Shown here piece by piece: positions 1-8,598 of a DNA stretch of 64,000 nucleotides. Made by a program: the position numbers and the translations under genes. The stretch comes from an uncultured SAR86 cluster bacterium (lineage in GTDB: Bacteria; Pseudomonadota; Gammaproteobacteria; Magnimaribacterales; D2472). The notes below the pieces were generated by a model. That model made no database searches, was not told the origin of the DNA, and saw only the letters and a list, made by a program, of their open reading frames with translations. The stretch spans positions 1 to 64,000 of the forward strand of contig CACOPA010000001.1 of assembly GCA_902628925.1 (NCBI GenBank), read 5' to 3'. Positions within the stretch are counted from its first letter, which is position 1. Each line of letters begins with the position of its first letter.

Positions 1-1
1 T

Positions 2-241
2 AGCTGTGTTTCAAATTCTGAAACATCCTCATTAGCATCAAATGAACAAGATGAAAAAGATGGTCGCATATGTAAGCAAGAGGAAGTTCTTGGATCTAAG
101 ATTCCTCAAAAAATTTGTTATACGAAAGCTGAAATAGAAGACATGGAAAGAAGTGGACAAAATGCCATCGAAAATGAAAGGCGAAGGAGATTGGATCAAC
201 AAACTCAACAAGGACTTCGAAATACTGGGGAACCTATATAA
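2..241 (+). CDS. C-terminal part of a small secreted protein or lipoprotein (5' end outside window)
   Basis: An open frame runs from the left edge to a TAA at 239-241, giving 79 residues. The first visible residues are Ser-Cys followed by a Ser/Asn/Glu-rich stretch, which would fit the -1/+1 positions of a lipobox, but the signal peptide lies outside the window. The rest is charged, with a core reading ICKQEEVLGSKIPQKICYTK followed by an Arg/Gln-rich tail. This Cys...GS+IP/+xIC pattern resembles small secreted hypothetical proteins common in gammaproteobacteria. No function is known to me. The coding call is fairly sure; the lipoprotein idea is an inference. Confidence 0.6.
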   Translation, partial: SCVSNSETSSLASNEQDEKDGRICKQEEVLGSKIPQKICYTKAEIEDMERSGQNAIENERRRRLDQQTQQGLRNTGEPI

Positions 242-246
242 TCTTT

Positions 247-285
247 CAGGCTACTAGCCTGCCCCAAAAAGTTATTTTTATTTTT
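247..285 (+). terminator. possible intrinsic terminator after the left-edge gene
   Basis: CAGGCT (247-252) and AGCCTG (256-261) form a 6-bp stem with a 3-nt loop just after the stop at 241. A T-rich tract follows, but only after about ten bases (CCCCAAAAAG), so this is weak as a classical terminator. Confidence 0.3.
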
Positions 286-336
286 TTATCTCAGTAAAGT
301 TGTGATTATGGTAATCTCAACTATTGAAGTAAAAAT

Positions 337-744
337 ATGGATCAATTAGCACTTTTAACACCGGTACTTGTTCTAATTATTTGGACTTTCATAATCTTCT
401 TGATAATGGCTTTTGGTAGGGTTAGTTTTATGAATAATCCACAAGACGCGGCAGAATCAAAAGATTATAGAGACCACCTACCCGCTTGGGTAAATAGGAC
501 TGCTGATAATTATAATCATCTATTTGAGCAACCTGTTGCATTCTATGCCGTTACTTTATCAATTGCATTGATTAATAACTTTGATAGTTTAGTGGTGCAA
601 TTGGCTTGGGCTTATGCACTAATTAGAGTCATTCACTCGCTTGTTCAGCTATCAATTAACATTGTTTTAGTCAGATTCTTTCTTTTTGCCTCTGGGTGGT
701 TAATCATTGCCTTTATGGCATTTTCTCAAATCTTTCTAAATTAA
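337..744 (+). CDS. MAPEG family membrane protein
   Basis: This 135-residue protein has four hydrophobic segments (roughly residues 5-28, 65-82, 85-105 and 108-130). It carries the loop NRTADNYNHLFEQPVAFYAV (about 53-72), which is characteristic of bacterial MAPEG proteins (membrane-associated proteins in eicosanoid and glutathione metabolism). Family members are inner-membrane proteins; some are glutathione transferases or peroxidases, but most bacterial ones have no known substrate. It is followed one base later by a DUF411 gene, suggesting co-transcription. Family assignment is firm; the reaction is unknown. Confidence 0.85.
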   Translation: MDQLALLTPVLVLIIWTFIIFLIMAFGRVSFMNNPQDAAESKDYRDHLPAWVNRTADNYNHLFEQPVAFYAVTLSIALINNFDSLVVQLAWAYALIRVIHSLVQLSINIVLVRFFLFASGWLIIAFMAFSQIFLN

Positions 745-745
745 T

Positions 746-1216
746 ATGACAAAATTCTTTAATCTAATTTTCATTATTTTTTCAATTTCTCTTAGTTCCT
801 TTGAGCAGGAATATACATCTGCTCAAAGCAAATTTTCTCTCCTTGTTCATAAGACACCTACTTGTGGATGTTGCAAGAAATGGGTAAAGCATTTGGAGGC
901 CAATAGTTTTTCAACGATGATAAAAGATCATAAAAATCTTCAAAAAGTAAAAGATCAATACTCCATTAAACCAAAATATCAATCATGTCACACAGCAGTC
1001 TCTCAAGATGGATATATTTTTGAAGGTCATATTCCAAGTAAGTTTATTAAGCAATTCTTAGCAAATCCCGAAGCCGATGCCATAGGTCTCTCTGTGCCTG
1101 GTATGCCGCTTGGATCACCAGGAATGGAAGTTGAAGGAAGATTTATGCCCTATGATGTACTTGTCCTTTATAAAGATGGGTCAAGTAAAGTCTATGCTGA
1201 AGTAAGAAAACTTTAA
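746..1216 (+). CDS. DUF411 family metal-binding exported protein
   Basis: A 156-residue protein with a hydrophobic N-terminal signal (residues 1-20), then LVHKTPTCGCCKKWVKHLEA with the Cys-Gly-Cys-Cys cluster typical of DUF411. Further on are a Cys-His pair (QSCHTAV) and a GLSVPGMPLGSPGME loop, also family hallmarks. DUF411 proteins are found near copper-resistance and cytochrome oxidase genes and are thought to bind copper in the periplasm; this copper role is family knowledge, not shown here. The gene starts one base after the MAPEG stop and its 3' end overlaps the convergent dioxygenase gene by 4 bp. Confidence 0.85.
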   Translation: MTKFFNLIFIIFSISLSSFEQEYTSAQSKFSLLVHKTPTCGCCKKWVKHLEANSFSTMIKDHKNLQKVKDQYSIKPKYQSCHTAVSQDGYIFEGHIPSKFIKQFLANPEADAIGLSVPGMPLGSPGMEVEGRFMPYDVLVLYKDGSSKVYAEVRKL

Positions 1217-2103
1217 GTCTTAAGTGCTCTTTCAAGGGCATCTAAATCTCCAATATTGCCCATGGTTGAACGCTCCTTACGAACGCCCAATGCGTATTGT
1301 GGTGGTACAGTTTCAGGTGACTCGCCTGGATTGCCTGGGGGAGTAAAGTAACCCAATGCGTATTGCCCCATGGCATAACCAGCGAGCTCTTGAAGTGATG
1401 GGCTTAAGTCCTTTGCATGCTCTGGAGGACATGTCAGATACTGATTTTCTTCCTGACGCAACCAGCCTAAAGCATAGGTAATATTTATTCCAATTCGATC
1501 TCCATCGCTGTTATTTGCACCTCCGCCATGAAATACAGAACCTGAATAGATAAGCACTGAGCCAGCCTTCATCTCTGCCTGGGTAATTTGTTCAGGTTTT
1601 ATTTCTTGATCATCGGGCCATTTTGTACTGCCTGGAACAACTTGAGTTGCACCATTTTCATTAGTGAAATCAGTGATAGCCCATATTGTATTGAACTGAG
1701 GCTCAAGATGAGAAAGATGCTTCCCCCAAGCCCATTTATCTCGATGAATTGCTTGTGCAGTTTCTCCAGGTCTGATGCGGATAATTTGAGTCAAATGCAG
1801 CTGAACACGCTCGCAGAAAGGAGCCAGAAACTCTCGACATGGATTCAGGACTGTTTCGTGTTCGATGAGATCACAACACTTTGAAGAGCGAACTATAAGA
1901 CCCCCGGTTCGGGTTGTTTTGAAACCTGCAAAGGGATCCTCTCCATTCACCGTTTGATCCATGTAGGGATCAGTCTCCTCACGTAATGCAGCAATGAATT
2001 CTTTGCTAATGACATTATCTAATATAACGGCTCCGTCTTGCTCAACTGTGGCAACAATACTCTTCACCTCAGCATCAGCTGGTAGGTGTTTTAATTTTGA
2101 CAT
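1213..2103 (-). CDS. phytanoyl-CoA dioxygenase (PhyH) family protein
   Basis: A 296-residue Fe(II)/2-oxoglutarate oxygenase. The facial triad is visible: His120-x-Asp122 in QAIHRDKWAWG and His192 in SVFHGGGANNSD, with Arg203 (GDRIGINI) placed to bind 2-oxoglutarate. PhyH enzymes hydroxylate acyl-CoAs or diverse small molecules, and the substrate cannot be read from sequence. The gene follows a RidA-like gene on the same strand with a 12-bp gap, so the two probably form an operon. PhyH paralogues are common in marine gammaproteobacteria and are usually assigned to breakdown of small organic compounds. Confidence 0.85.
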   Translation of the reverse strand: MSKLKHLPADAEVKSIVATVEQDGAVILDNVISKEFIAALREETDPYMDQTVNGEDPFAGFKTTRTGGLIVRSSKCCDLIEHETVLNPCREFLAPFCERVQLHLTQIIRIRPGETAQAIHRDKWAWGKHLSHLEPQFNTIWAITDFTNENGATQVVPGSTKWPDDQEIKPEQITQAEMKAGSVLIYSGSVFHGGGANNSDGDRIGINITYALGWLRQEENQYLTCPPEHAKDLSPSLQELAGYAMGQYALGYFTPPGNPGESPETVPPQYALGVRKERSTMGNIGDLDALERALKT

Positions 2104-2115
2104 ACTTCCGCTCCC

Positions 2116-2508
2116 CTAATTAATAACAGCTATGCATTTAATTTCAATTTTAAATGACGGATCTACAAGACCGGCAACTTGGACTAAAGTCTGACTCACT
2201 TCGGGAGCTTTGCCATACAAGCGCTGACGCTCTGAAAATAATTCTTCCACCTTAGCCATGCAGTCATCGATATCAGTTACAAACCATGTCTCATCGACTA
2301 TGTTGTCCATGTTGGCATCGAACTGAGAAAGCACATCTTTTACATGCCCGTAAGCCAGCGACATTTGTTGCACCAAATCATCCGGCGCTTGACCGCTCTC
2401 ATCGGTACCTACTTGACCAGCCATATAAAGACCATTGCCAACTTGAACACCCTGACTGAATAAGTCTGCATAAGGACCGCTTCGATATAATTTTTTGTTT
2501 ATGCTCAT
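2116..2508 (-). CDS. RidA/YjgF family protein, atypical (active-site Arg replaced)
   Basis: A 130-residue protein with the Rid fold: GLYMAGQVGTDESGQ near residue 28 and a C-terminal IEIKCIAVI strand. RidA enzymes hydrolyse reactive enamine/imine intermediates using an Arg in a PARxxxxVxxL motif. Here the motif reads APEVSQTLVQVAGL and Gln sits where Arg is expected by spacing, so imine deaminase activity is doubtful and it may belong to another Rid subgroup. A GGGGAA ribosome site precedes the ATG. It lies upstream of the PhyH gene, suggesting joint catabolism. A second, canonical RidA lies at 39501-39887. Confidence 0.8.
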   Translation of the reverse strand: MSINKKLYRSGPYADLFSQGVQVGNGLYMAGQVGTDESGQAPDDLVQQMSLAYGHVKDVLSQFDANMDNIVDETWFVTDIDDCMAKVEELFSERQRLYGKAPEVSQTLVQVAGLVDPSFKIEIKCIAVIN

Positions 2509-2592
2509 AGAATTTCCCCTTCATTACATTTTAATGAAGAAAATTATTAGTTCAATTTTCTGATTTTTAATTAGCGCTAGGAAAATCTAAAA

Positions 2593-2669
2593 TGGTGGGC
2601 CCGGGAGGACTCGAACCTCCGACCAATGGATTATGAGTCCACTGCTCTAACCAACTGAGCTACAGGCCC
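2593..2669 (-). tRNA. tRNA with CAU anticodon, probably tRNA-Ile2 (lysidine type)
   Basis: A 77-nt cloverleaf on the minus strand ends in an encoded CCA (complement of 2593-2595). The acceptor stem GGGCCTG pairs with CGGGCCC (one T-G pair). The anticodon loop is CTCATAA, giving anticodon CAU. G1-C72 pairing rules out the initiator tRNA. Among elongator CAU tRNAs, consecutive C4-G69 and C5-G68 pairs are the reported TilS determinants of tRNA-Ile2, and both are present, so Ile2 reading AUA is preferred over Met. Confidence is high that it is a tRNA and moderate for Ile2. Confidence 0.9.
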
Positions 2670-2694
2670 AATCTAATTAAATAAAAGGAATGTG

Positions 2695-2722
2695 ATTATA
2701 TAAGAATTCGTTCTTTAGTGAA
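2695..2722 (-). promoter_or_regulatory. putative sigma-70 promoter for the CAU tRNA
   Basis: On the minus strand, TTCACT (complement of 2717-2722) lies 16 bp upstream of a perfect TATAAT (complement of 2695-2700). That would start transcription about 20 nt before the mature tRNA 5' end at 2669. This is motif evidence only. Confidence 0.5.
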
Positions 2723-2766
2723 GCCTTAAAACTTTCTATTTCATTTGAATTCGTTATTATCTAGCA

Positions 2767-3402
2767 ATGATTGATCTAGGCAGTGCCACTCCGTTTGCTC
2801 AGGGAGGCAACAGAAAATGCTTTATTCATCCTCATGATTCATCAAAATGCATCAAGGTAATAGATCAAGAATCTTATAGCAACCGCCTTAAAAATCTTCC
2901 GTGGCACAAAAAAATCAGGGGCAAGATGTCCTTTAATGATAATTATGAGGAGGCAAAAGGCTATCAGCAAAAATCTTTAAAAAATATAGATCAATCGTCA
3001 TGGAAACATGTAGCTAAATATTTTGGATTTATTGAAACCAATATGGGTGAAGGTTTAGTTACCGAACTAATTAAGAATGAAGGTGAGATTGCAGAAACTC
3101 TTGAAGATTATTTGTTTAAGTTTGGACTGACTGAAGAAATTAAAGAGTCAATTAATGACTTTGCAAAATGGCTATTAGATAATTTAATACTTACAAAAAA
3201 TATTATTCCTCATAATTTGGTGATCAAAAAAGATAGCAATGAGTTGGTCATTAAAATCATAGATGGGATTGGATCAAAGGCATTTATCCCTTTGCCAGAG
3301 TACTTTAATTTTTTTGCAAAGCGTTATGTAAAAAGAAGAATTAAATTGATGTGGTCAAGAATAAATTGGGATTTGAGTGGCCGCAAAGGCGACTGGAAAT
3401 AA
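2767..3402 (+). CDS. yrbL: YrbL family protein (PhoP regulatory network family)
   Basis: A 211-residue protein whose N-terminus (FAQGGNRKCFIHPHDSSKCI) matches the YrbL family signature of a GGxRxCxxHP turn and a Cys-Ile-Lys-Val strand. The fold is kinase-like, with a His-Asn motif near residue 150 (IIPHNLVI) and an Asp later in IIDGIG. In E. coli YrbL is a PhoP-PhoQ regulon member of unknown biochemistry. Here it stands alone, divergent from the CAU tRNA and convergent with pdxH (7-bp gap). No clear ribosome site precedes the ATG. The family call is good; the function is unknown. Confidence 0.75.
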   Translation: MIDLGSATPFAQGGNRKCFIHPHDSSKCIKVIDQESYSNRLKNLPWHKKIRGKMSFNDNYEEAKGYQQKSLKNIDQSSWKHVAKYFGFIETNMGEGLVTELIKNEGEIAETLEDYLFKFGLTEEIKESINDFAKWLLDNLILTKNIIPHNLVIKKDSNELVIKIIDGIGSKAFIPLPEYFNFFAKRYVKRRIKLMWSRINWDLSGRKGDWK

Positions 3403-3409
3403 GCTTTAC

Positions 3410-4006
3410 TTAAGGCTCAAGGATTGATGACTCCCAACCATCTTCGGCTTTAGAGAAAGCCTTTCTGTGATTGAGTCTAAAATCACTACCCCTCCAAAAC
3501 TCAAAGTAGTAGGGAATAAATGAAAATCCACCCCAATAATCGGGTCGCTTGCCAAGATCGGCATTTTCAAGGGTTTCTGTGAACTTAGACTTTACAGTTT
3601 CGAAGTTTGAAATTGGTTTGGACTGATTTGAAGCAATCGCAAGTGCATTTTTTTCTTTTTGTCTTGATTGAAAATGCTCATCAGATCTCTCTTTATTAGT
3701 TTCTTTGATTCTAGCTTTCATTCTTATTTGTACATTGGTAGTCGACCAATAGAACATCGCAGAGATTTGATCATGGCTTTGAAATGACTTTGCTTTAGGG
3801 CTGTTGTAGTTTGAGAAGAAAATCCATTCCTCTCCCTCTATATATTTTAAATTTACAAAACGACTTTCAACTTCATTCAACGTCTTGTTAAATGAACTTA
3901 TTGCTATAGCATGAATTAGGGGCTGGTTTGCTTTTTCAGCATCAAGATAATCTTTTTGAAACTGTTGATAAGGTTCAACTACAGGCAGATCCTTAAAAAC
4001 AATCAT
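3410..4006 (-). CDS. pdxH: pyridoxamine 5'-phosphate oxidase
   Basis: A 198-residue FMN oxidase that converts pyridoxamine or pyridoxine 5'-phosphate to pyridoxal 5'-phosphate. The diagnostic C-terminal motif RPDYWGGFSFIPYYFEFWRG, followed by the FRLNHR substrate loop, is clear. The FMN-binding part (SRFVNLKYIEGEEWIFFSNY, then SPKAKSF) is in the expected order. It is about 15-20 residues shorter than the E. coli enzyme. It sits 6 bp downstream of rpoD, perhaps as the last gene of that transcript. The other B6 gene in the window, pdxA, is at 26 kb. A broader flavin-oxidase role cannot be excluded. Confidence 0.82.
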   Translation of the reverse strand: MIVFKDLPVVEPYQQFQKDYLDAEKANQPLIHAIAISSFNKTLNEVESRFVNLKYIEGEEWIFFSNYNSPKAKSFQSHDQISAMFYWSTTNVQIRMKARIKETNKERSDEHFQSRQKEKNALAIASNQSKPISNFETVKSKFTETLENADLGKRPDYWGGFSFIPYYFEFWRGSDFRLNHRKAFSKAEDGWESSILEP

Positions 4007-4012
4007 TAAGAA

Positions 4013-5818
4013 TTATTCATCAAGAAAGCTTTTGAGATGACTAGAGCGAGAAGGATGTCTTAGCTTTCTTAAGGCTTTAGCTTCTATTTGTCTTATTCTT
4101 TCTCGAGTGACATCAAACTGCTTACCAACCTCTTCAAGGGTATGGTCAGTATTCATACCGATACCAAACCTCATTCTTAAGACCTTGGCCTCCCTTGCAG
4201 TGAGTGATGATAAAACATCATCGGTCGCCAAGTTTAAGCTATCCTCGGTGGCATTCTGTATGGGAGAGGAGATAACAGTATCCTCAATAAAATCTCCAAG
4301 ATTAGAATCCTCATCATCACCAATCGGAGTCTCCATAGAGATTGGCTCTTTCGCAATTTTTAGAACTTTTCGAACTTTATCCTCTGGCATATCCAACTCT
4401 TGACTCAGCTCTTCAGGTGTGGGTTCGCGACCCATGTCTTGCATCATTTGTCTTGAGACTCTATTGAGCTTATTAATCGTCTCGATCATATGCACAGGTA
4501 TTCTGATGGTTCTGGCTTGGTCTGCTATGGATCTAGTGATTGCTTGCCTTATCCACCATGTAGCATAAGTTGAAAACTTATATCCTCTTCTGTACTCAAA
4601 TTTATCCACGGCTTTCATTAAACCGATGTTACCTTCTTGAATAAGGTCTAAAAATTGTAAGCCACGGTTTGTGTATTTCTTGGCAATCGAGATTACGAGC
4701 CTTAAGTTTGCTTCAACCATGTCCTTCTTAGCTCTGCGCATTTTTGTTTCACCCATGGACATGGCTCGGTTGATCTCTTTAATGTCTTTAACAGTCATGC
4801 CAACTCTTTCTTCAATAGACTTGATACCCTTTTGGCAGATGACCACATCGGCTTTAACTTCCTCAAGTGCTTTTTTTGAATATTTCTTACTCTTCATTAG
4901 AGTATCAATCCACTTAACTTTAGTGGCATTGTCTGGATATTGGGCAATAAAGTCTTTTCTTGGCATCTTTGCTGATCTAACAAGCAAAGATTGAATCTTT
5001 CTTTCATTTAATCTAATTTCTACGAGATCTCTGCGAGCTAAGAAAGCAAGATCCTCAAACATTTTTGGGGAGAATTTTAAGAACTTAAATATATCCCCAA
5101 GCTTTAGAAATTCATTCTTTGTTTCTTTGGCATGCCTGCCTTTTTTATCAAGAATCTTTTGAGTTTTATTAAACTGCTTTTTAAGGTTGGTCATCCTTCT
5201 TTGGACTTCTTTTAGATCTGGGCCGGTATCTTCTTCCTCATCACTTTCTTCGAGTTGTTGTGCTTTAGCACTTCCAGGACCAGCTGACGGAACCTCTTCC
5301 ATCTCCTCTAAAAAACCTGTCATTAATTCATTAAGTTTTCTCTCGCCATCTTTATATTTTTGGTAAAAGTCTAGAACGTACTCAACAACATTGGGGTAAT
5401 TAACGCTAGAGTGAAGAAGGTCGCGCATGCCCTCTTCAATTCTTTTAGCTATTTCAATCTCGCCTTCTCGAGTTAGCAAATCGACAGTTCCCATCTCGCG
5501 CATATACATCCGAACAGGATCAGTTGTTCTACCCTTCTCATTTTCAACCGCGGCAAGAGCCTCAGCAGCTTGCTCTAAAGCAATATCGTCATCGTCATCT
5601 GAAGATTCAGAAAGCATCAAGGTATCAGCATCAGGAGCAGTTTCATGAACTTGAAGACCAAGGTCATTAATCATGCCTATGATTTCATCAACTTGATCTG
5701 GATCAGATATATCTTCTGGCAGATGATCGTTCACATCTGCATAAGTCAAATACCCCTGCTCTCTACCTTTATCAATTAACTCAGCAATTCGGGAGCCCTG
5801 CTTTTGAATTTTGTCCAC
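4013..5818 (-). CDS. rpoD: primary RNA polymerase sigma factor (sigma-70)
   Basis: A 601-residue housekeeping sigma factor. Region 1.1 lies at the N-terminus, region 1.2 around [11 protein letters not shown] (about residue 100), then an acidic non-conserved spacer. Region 2 contains [20 protein letters not shown] and [11 protein letters not shown] (-10 recognition and melting), and region 4.2 contains [20 protein letters not shown] (-35 recognition). The start is GTG (complement of 5816-5818) with AGAGG six bases upstream. It follows dnaG by 38 bp, keeping the dnaG-rpoD half of the macromolecular synthesis operon, whereas rpsU is about 28 kb away. Confidence 0.98.
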   Translation of the reverse strand: MDKIQKQGSRIAELIDKGREQGYLTYADVNDHLPEDISDPDQVDEIIGMINDLGLQVHETAPDADTLMLSESSDDDDDIALEQAAEALAAVENEKGRTTDPVRMYMREMGTVDLLTREGEIEIAKRIEEGMRDLLHSSVNYPNVVEYVLDFYQKYKDGERKLNELMTGFLEEMEEVPSAGPGSAKAQQLEESDEEEDTGPDLKEVQRRMTNLKKQFNKTQKILDKKGRHAKETKNEFLKLGDIFKFLKFSPKMFEDLAFLARRDLVEIRLNERKIQSLLVRSAKMPRKDFIAQYPDNATKVKWIDTLMKSKKYSKKALEEVKADVVICQKGIKSIEERVGMTVKDIKEINRAMSMGETKMRRAKKDMVEANLRLVISIAKKYTNRGLQFLDLIQEGNIGLMKAVDKFEYRRGYKFSTYATWWIRQAITRSIADQARTIRIPVHMIETINKLNRVSRQMMQDMGREPTPEELSQELDMPEDKVRKVLKIAKEPISMETPIGDDEDSNLGDFIEDTVISSPIQNATEDSLNLATDDVLSSLTAREAKVLRMRFGIGMNTDHTLEEVGKQFDVTRERIRQIEAKALRKLRHPSRSSHLKSFLDE

Positions 5819-5856
5819 TTAAAACCTCTAAAAACTTTTATATATATTGATGTTAG

Positions 5857-7611
5857 TCAGTAATTTTCAAGCTTTTTTGAGCTTAATTTACTTAACCATT
5901 CTTGATCTTCCGTGCCTAATTCTGGCTTTTTTAGAATTAACTGCTGTAATTCTCTTCTTTCGTGTGCTGAGATCGACTCAGTATTATACTTCTCTTTTAG
6001 CATTTCCTCTCTATCTTTTTCATTTTTTAGCAAAACAGCTATGCAGTCCTCCACAAGTTTGGTGGCATTTTTTTCAGAAATTTCCATCTCTTCAATTGTA
6101 GCCTGGCTGAAAAATCCCTTAATTTGCTCGTTTTCTATGGACTCTATAATATTGGCTGGCCTAGCTTGAGGATTTCCATGATATGCATCCAAGATAGGTT
6201 TTAAAAACTGAAAACGTTCAATTCCTACGATTTCATTAAAAGCTGGGTTTGATGCAAGTTTAGGGAATGCGATCAGTGCTTTGAAAATATTGATCATCGC
6301 TTTGACTCTTACGTTTGAGTTAGTGCTTTCAGGCTGAGGTACTTGACTGCTTTGATTACTGATCTTAATTTCAGAGAGTTGATCGGGATTCATTCCACAT
6401 AATTGAGCAAGCTCATAGGAATAAATATTCTGAATGACTGAGTTGTTGATAGTCTTAATTATTGGCATGGCATAGTTTGCAGCTTTCGACCTATCCTCAA
6501 TTTGCTCGAGATTAAATTCTTTAACCTTTGAAAAAAAGAACGTCGAAAGAGGAATGGAATTCTCTAACAAACTATTAAATGCATCCATGCCTTTTTGGCT
6601 TATATAAGAATCTGGGTCCTCACCCTCATCAAAAAAAATAAATTTGGCATTAATATCCTCACGCATCAAAGGAAAAAGATTTTCCAGCGCCCGCCAAGCA
6701 GCTATTTTTCCAGCAGCATCTCCATCAAAAGCAAAATAAATATCTTTTGTGTACCTCAGTAACTTTGATAAATGTCTTGAAGTGATTGCGGTGCCAAGGG
6801 TTGCCACAGCATTTTGTATACCATGCTGATATAACCCGATTACATCCATGTATCCTTCAACAACAATTAGGGTATCTGTATTCTTTGAATCCTTTGCCTC
6901 AAATAAACCAAATAATTCGTTTGATTTATTGAATAGCTTAGTTTCAGGTGAATTTAGATATTTTGGCTCACCTGCTTCAATGATCCTGCCGCCTAAACCT
7001 ATAAATTGTCCTTTTATATTGCGTATGGGGAAAATAATCCTGTCCCTGAATCGATCGTAAAAACCTTTTTCTTTTTCAATGAACAGTCCAGATTCTTCAA
7101 TTTCCTGATGATTGTATTTTTTATGTGCTTGTTTAAATAATGTGTCCCAGGAGTTGGGTGCATATCCTAAATTAAATTTTTTTGCGACCGCTCCGGTAAT
7201 TCCTCTCGTTTTTAAATAATCTTTGGCATGAGTGGCTTCATCAGATTTAAGATTGTTTGCATAAAAGCTTACTGCTGAATCAAGCAGATCACTCGAAAAA
7301 TTTTCTTGAGGTGTTCTCTCATATGGAACCTCCAAGCCCAAAGAGCTAGCGAGCGTTTCAACAGCATCGACAAAATCTAATCCCTCATACTCTCTTAGAA
7401 AATGAATAGCGTTCCCAGATTCTTGGCAAACAAAACAATAAAAAAATTGCTTATCTTCATTTACCGCCATTGAAGGATTATTGTCATCATGAAAAGGACA
7501 AAGGCTCCAGTAATTATTCCCTTTTTTAGTGAGCGGTAAGCGCCTACCAATAACATCCACAATATTGGTTTGTTCTAAAACTTGATCAATGAAAACTTTA
7601 GGAATGCTCAT
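5857..7611 (-). CDS. dnaG: DNA primase
   Basis: A 584-residue primase. The N-terminal zinc-binding domain is visible as CPFHDD...FYCFVCQESG (CxxH/CxxC). The TOPRIM core follows, with VVEGYMDVIGL (catalytic Glu) and the Asp pair in FAFDGDAAGKIAAW. The C-terminal third is a weakly conserved helicase-interaction region. It makes RNA primers for DNA replication. Its start overlaps the ruvX stop by 14 bp and rpoD follows, so rsmE-gshB-tonB-ruvX-dnaG-rpoD is likely one long transcript. Confidence 0.97.
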   Translation of the reverse strand: MSIPKVFIDQVLEQTNIVDVIGRRLPLTKKGNNYWSLCPFHDDNNPSMAVNEDKQFFYCFVCQESGNAIHFLREYEGLDFVDAVETLASSLGLEVPYERTPQENFSSDLLDSAVSFYANNLKSDEATHAKDYLKTRGITGAVAKKFNLGYAPNSWDTLFKQAHKKYNHQEIEESGLFIEKEKGFYDRFRDRIIFPIRNIKGQFIGLGGRIIEAGEPKYLNSPETKLFNKSNELFGLFEAKDSKNTDTLIVVEGYMDVIGLYQHGIQNAVATLGTAITSRHLSKLLRYTKDIYFAFDGDAAGKIAAWRALENLFPLMREDINAKFIFFDEGEDPDSYISQKGMDAFNSLLENSIPLSTFFFSKVKEFNLEQIEDRSKAANYAMPIIKTINNSVIQNIYSYELAQLCGMNPDQLSEIKISNQSSQVPQPESTNSNVRVKAMINIFKALIAFPKLASNPAFNEIVGIERFQFLKPILDAYHGNPQARPANIIESIENEQIKGFFSQATIEEMEISEKNATKLVEDCIAVLLKNEKDREEMLKEKYNTESISAHERRELQQLILKKPELGTEDQEWLSKLSSKKLENY

Positions 7612-7987
7612 TATTATTCATCCAAGAGTCTAATATAAGTTTTGCTGCCATGGCATCAAGATTATCATCCTTTGCAAATTCTTTTGCCTCAAAAGAGCTT
7701 AATCGTTCATCAACTAACTTAACGGTTAAATTAAATTTTTTTGAAAACTGGGTAGAAAATTTTTCTGCCAATTTACTCATCTCACTTTCTGTTTGATCCA
7801 TATTCAATGGATTACCAATAATAATGAACTCTGGCTTCCATTCAATAACATGTTTTTCCAGTAAATTGAAAAGCTCCTGTTTAGATTTATAAAAAATAGT
7901 GCTTATGGGCATTGAAGTCTTTGTGAGAGTATTTCCAATAGCCAAGCCCACTTTCTTTAATCCAAAATCTATTGCGAGTATCTGCAT
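7598..7987 (-). CDS. ruvX: RuvX/YqgF RNase H-fold nuclease
   Basis: A 129-residue YqgF-family protein with the RNase H fold acidic residues: Asp in AIDFGLKKVGLAIGN (residues 5-19), VDERLSS near residue 90, and a C-terminal DAMAAKLILDSW. The family acts as a putative Holliday junction resolvase and in maturation of 16S rRNA ends. The ATG overlaps the tonB TAA by one base (TAATG) and the 3' end overlaps dnaG. In related gammaproteobacteria yqgE usually lies just upstream of this gene; here its place is empty and tonB directly adjoins ruvX. Confidence 0.9.
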   Translation of the reverse strand: MQILAIDFGLKKVGLAIGNTLTKTSMPISTIFYKSKQELFNLLEKHVIEWKPEFIIIGNPLNMDQTESEMSKLAEKFSTQFSKKFNLTVKLVDERLSSFEAKEFAKDDNLDAMAAKLILDSWMNNNEHS

Positions 7988-8598
7988 TATTTATAGAAAT
8001 TCCAATCTCTAACTATTTCTATAAATTCATACTTGGAAAGCATTTGATCATCAAAAGGTAAGAAAGGGGAAGCCTCTTTTAATATATTCATTGCAAGATT
8101 ATCAATCTCATCGCTTCCTGAGCTTTGTAAAATTTTAGCATCAACAAGCTCTCCCTCGGCATTAATTATTGCCTTAATTCTCGTCATGCTGTCTTGTTCA
8201 AAGGAAATTCTATTGGTCTCATAAAATCCTATGGTTTCAACTTTTCTTTGCCAAGAATTTAAATACCTAGACTCACTATCATTTTGCAGTGAATTGGCTT
8301 CAAGTCTTCTAATGGACATAGCCTGAAAAGATTGATTAGAAACATTATTGGCGACACTCCGCTCCTCATCATTAATTGTTTCTTGAGTGTTATTTAAGCT
8401 GCTTAAATTACCCAATGAATCAAAGTTAGCATTAGCAAACTTAACATTCACAACCCTCTGCGGATCAAAGCGTTCTTGAATTTGGAACAATGTAAATCCT
8501 AACCCAAAAATCAAGATGGCATGAATCATCAAAGAAGTAATAAATGCTTTGGAAAAATCCCAACGTCTAAAAGATTCTCTTTTAAGCATTCTTGTCAT
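7987..8598 (-). CDS. tonB: TonB-like energy transducer
   Basis: A 203-residue protein with one N-terminal membrane anchor (about 18-41, ITSLMIHAILIFGLGFTLF, with the usual internal His). A polar Asn/Ser/Gln-rich linker of about 85 residues follows, then a TonB C-terminal domain: SWQRKVETIGFY, RIKAIINAEGELVDAKI, QSSGSDEIDNLA and ASPFLPF. The linker lacks the Pro-rich repeats of enterobacterial TonB. TonB passes proton-motive energy from ExbBD to outer-membrane receptors. Its place between gshB and ruvX parallels the tonB3 locus of Pseudomonas. It may serve receptors such as the one at 62-64 kb, but that link is inferred. Confidence 0.85.
   Translation of the reverse strand: MTRMLKRESFRRWDFSKAFITSLMIHAILIFGLGFTLFQIQERFDPQRVVNVKFANANFDSLGNLSSLNNTQETINDEERSVANNVSNQSFQAMSIRRLEANSLQNDSESRYLNSWQRKVETIGFYETNRISFEQDSMTRIKAIINAEGELVDAKILQSSGSDEIDNLAMNILKEASPFLPFDDQMLSKYEFIEIVRDWNFYK

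Noticed and set aside
2519-2539. Hairpin CTTCATT/AATGAAG upstream of the RidA-like gene as a terminator for the tRNA
   Set aside because: The stem is AT-rich with no following T run on the minus strand, and it lies right before a ribosome site; it could equally be chance.
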